Positions 62,286 through 64,000 of a stretch of 64,000 bases of DNA are shown piece by piece. The stretch is from Streptomyces halstedii (GTDB taxonomy: Bacteria > Actinomycetota > Actinomycetes > Streptomycetales > Streptomycetaceae). A program made the translations under genes and the position numbers. The notes beneath the pieces were generated by a model. That model ran no database searches and was not told the DNA's origin. It was given only the letters and a program-made list of their open reading frames with translations. Numbering within the stretch: the stretch's first letter is position 1; every line of letters starts with the position of its first letter. The stretch is taken from positions 62,001 to 126,000 of the forward strand of contig JOAZ01000009.1 of NCBI GenBank assembly GCA_000720535.1, in the 5' to 3' direction.

Positions 62286-63506
62286 ATGTCCCGGCAGTCC
62301 TCCCCGATCGTGCTCGACCCCGCGGCAGGCGACGCCGACGCGGAACACCGGCTGTTACGCGCCCAGGGGCCCGCCGCCCGTATCGACATCCTCGGCGTGC
62401 CCGCCTGGTCCGTGACGGATCCGTTCCTGCTCAAGGAGTTGCTCACCAGCCCCGACGTGTCCAAGGACGGGCGACGGCACTGGCCGGGCTTCGGCGCGGC
62501 CCTGGAGAGCTGGCCGCTGGCGCTCTGGGTCGCCGCCACCAACATGTTCACCGCCTACGGGGGCGACCACCGCCGGCTGCGCCGCATCATCGCGCCCGCG
62601 TTCAGCGCCCGGCGGATCACCGCGTTAGGGCCGGCGGTCGAGGAGATCGCGACCCGGCTCGCCGACGACCTGGAGACCACCCCGGCGGGGGCGGTCACCG
62701 ATCTGCGGGAGCGGTACGCCGTGCCCCTGCCCATCGCCGTCATCGGCCGTCTGATGGGGGTGCCGGAGGACCAGCGGGTCGAGTTCCGCACACTGGTCGA
62801 CGGCGTGTTCGACACCCTGCTCTCCCCCCAGGAGGCCGCCTCCAACACCCACGCGCTGTACGCGATGCTGGAGGAGCTCATCGCCGCCAAGCGGGCCGGG
62901 CCCGGTGACGACCTGGCCTCGGCACTGGTCACGATGCGCGACGAGGACGGCGGATCGGCCCTGGCCGAGGAGGAGTTGCGCGACACGCTCCTCCTGATGA
63001 TCAACGCCGGGTACGAGACCACCGTCAACCTGATCGACCAGGCCGTCACCACCCTGCTGACCCGGCCGGAACAGCTCCTCCACGTCAGGGCGGGACGGGC
63101 CGAGTGGGCCGACGTGGTGGAGGAGACACTGCGTCACGAACCGCCCGTCAAGCATCTGCCGCTGCGCTTCGCCGTCCGCGACATCCCGCTGCCGGACGGG
63201 CAGACGATACGCGAGGGCGAGGCGATCCTCGCGTCGTACGCCGCCGCCAACCGCCACCCGGACTGGCACGGCTCCCCGGACGATTTCGACGTCACCCGCC
63301 TCACCAAGGACCATCTCGCCTTCGGCCACGGCATCCACTTCTGCCTCGGCGCCGCACTGGCCAGGCTGGAGGGCGAGATCGCGCTCCGCGTCCTGCTCGA
63401 CCGCTTCCCGGACGCAGAACTTGCCTCCGAGGAAGGGGGGTTGCGGCCGCTGCCGTCGCTGATCAGCAACGGTCACCGCGCGCTTCCGGTCCGCCTGCGA
63501 CCGTAG
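62286..63506 (+). CDS. cytochrome P450, two TTA codons
   Basis: 406 aa from ATG 62286, with CGAGGAGC upstream. All P450 landmarks are present: I-helix AGYETT, ExxR in EETLRHEP, and heme loop FGHGIHFCLGAALARLE with axial Cys353. Typical CYP105/107-like class I bacterial P450; it would need a separate ferredoxin, and none is adjacent. Leu24 (62355-62357) and Leu114 (62625-62627) are TTA codons, so synthesis should be bldA-dependent. That fits a secondary-metabolism role rather than housekeeping. No cluster partner is visible within the window to its right. Confidence 0.93.
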   Translation: MSRQSSPIVLDPAAGDADAEHRLLRAQGPAARIDILGVPAWSVTDPFLLKELLTSPDVSKDGRRHWPGFGAALESWPLALWVAATNMFTAYGGDHRRLRRIIAPAFSARRITALGPAVEEIATRLADDLETTPAGAVTDLRERYAVPLPIAVIGRLMGVPEDQRVEFRTLVDGVFDTLLSPQEAASNTHALYAMLEELIAAKRAGPGDDLASALVTMRDEDGGSALAEEELRDTLLLMINAGYETTVNLIDQAVTTLLTRPEQLLHVRAGRAEWADVVEETLRHEPPVKHLPLRFAVRDIPLPDGQTIREGEAILASYAAANRHPDWHGSPDDFDVTRLTKDHLAFGHGIHFCLGAALARLEGEIALRVLLDRFPDAELASEEGGLRPLPSLISNGHRALPVRLRP

Positions 63507-63534
63507 CGGCCCGAAGCCGGCGCCTCCCGCAGCC

Positions 63535-64000
63535 TCAGCCGAGGCCGGCGAAGAACTCGCGTACGTCCTCGACCAGCAGTCCCGGCTGCTCCAGGGAGAG
63601 GAAGTTGCCGCCGCGCTCGAACTCGGTCCAGCGCACCACGTGGTGGTCCCGCTCCGCGAACCGGCGGACGGCGACGTCGGACGGCAGCGCGACCGCCACC
63701 GCGGTGGGCACGGTGCCGCGCTCCTTGGGTGCCCAGGCGCCCGGGTCGTGGGCCATCTCGTAGTACAGGTGGGCCGACGAGCCCGCCGTCCCGGTGAACC
63801 AGTACACGCTGACGTTCGTCAGCAGGGTGTCGCGGTCCACCGCGTCCTCGGGCAGTTCCTTCTCCGGGTCCGTCCATTCCTTGAACTTCTCGACGATCCA
63901 GGCGAGTTGACCCACCGGTGAGTCGTGCAGGCCGAAGGCCAGGGTGTCGGGGCGGGTTGACTGGATGACGTTGAAGCCCATCTTGTCGTCGCGGAACGTC
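63535..64000 (-). CDS. alpha/beta hydrolase, epoxide-hydrolase-like, N-terminus outside window
   Basis: The frame is open to the right window edge, so only the C-terminal part (about 155 residues) is present. It has GLHDSPVGQLAWIVEKFKEW and the C-terminal HHVVRWTEFERGGNFLSLEQP, which carries the strand with the catalytic His region (RGGNF, where most family members have GGHF). This is the pattern of epoxide hydrolase N-terminal-domain family proteins from actinobacteria. The His to Asn change is worth checking against the full-length gene. It is convergent with the P450 gene. Confidence 0.8.
   Translation of the reverse strand, partial: TFRDDKMGFNVIQSTRPDTLAFGLHDSPVGQLAWIVEKFKEWTDPEKELPEDAVDRDTLLTNVSVYWFTGTAGSSAHLYYEMAHDPGAWAPKERGTVPTAVAVALPSDVAVRRFAERDHHVVRWTEFERGGNFLSLEQPGLLVEDVREFFAGLG

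Noticed and set aside
1-64000. tRNA, rRNA, riboswitch or transposon
   Set aside because: None was recognised by eye on either strand; a covariance-model scan would be needed to exclude small RNAs.

Overview
The window is high-GC actinobacterial DNA and almost certainly Streptomyces. It has pervasive GTG starts, rare TTA codons concentrated in regulators, LAL and SARP regulators, XRE/DUF397 pairs, a type VII secretion locus, and overlapping ATGA/GTGA gene junctions. No rRNA, tRNA, CRISPR array, transposase or integrase was recognised.

Layout. 1-2160: a sugar-type Gfo/Idh/MocA oxidoreductase (cut by the window edge), divergent from a LacI-family repressor with a near-perfect LacI-type operator between them. 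2300-23800: a dense secondary-metabolism island with three RiPP-like modules. Module A is a class II lanthipeptide synthetase (LanM) with a small peptide gene that encodes no cysteine. It is followed by two regulators, a LAL LuxR with two TTA codons and a SARP with one. Module B, on the minus strand, is a class III LanKC synthetase, an MFS exporter and a 51-residue precursor with a VLDLQ leader motif. Module C, on the plus strand, is a translationally coupled set: radical SAM enzyme, heme-oxygenase-like iron enzyme, 73-aa peptide, then a class III nucleotide cyclase/ATPase, a cytoplasmic subtilisin-like protease, a GAF protein and possibly a TIM-barrel isomerase. The small peptide genes of B and C are each followed by a strong hairpin. 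That pattern fits a precursor made in excess over its enzymes.

23890-36085: EamA exporter/LysR pair, a Tat-exported family 3 glycosidase, a lipoprotein, a secreted S37/S28-type peptidase, a small secreted protein, a fused heterodimer-type ABC exporter and a HigB/HigA-like toxin-antitoxin pair. 36179-42004: an agmatinase-like/TPP-enzyme operon, and a MocR regulator divergent from an MFS transporter around a perfect palindrome.

42138-55558: a type VII secretion locus (small membrane protein, EccD, MinD-like ATPase, EccC, DUF6177-like protein, two Esx-like proteins, DUF6507-like protein). It ends in a large polymorphic toxin with a PD-(D/E)xK-like tip and a coupled putative immunity gene. The toxin tip and immunity gene have clearly lower GC. 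EccB, EccE and mycosin are not in the window.

55862-64000: RidA, an XRE/DUF397 regulatory locus carrying a visible segmental duplication, DUF5713, a peptidase-inhibitor I36-like secreted protein, an Asp23/Gls24 protein, an acyl-CoA dehydrogenase with a TesB thioesterase, a P450 with two TTA codons and a partial epoxide-hydrolase-like gene.

The most unusual points are these. LanM has Asp in place of the usual cyclase HG-motif His and sits beside a Cys-less peptide. A 58-bp element is shared by the LanM and SARP upstream regions. Module C couples a RiPP-like core to a cyclase and a GAF protein. Minisatellites have copied gene 3' ends together with their stop codons.
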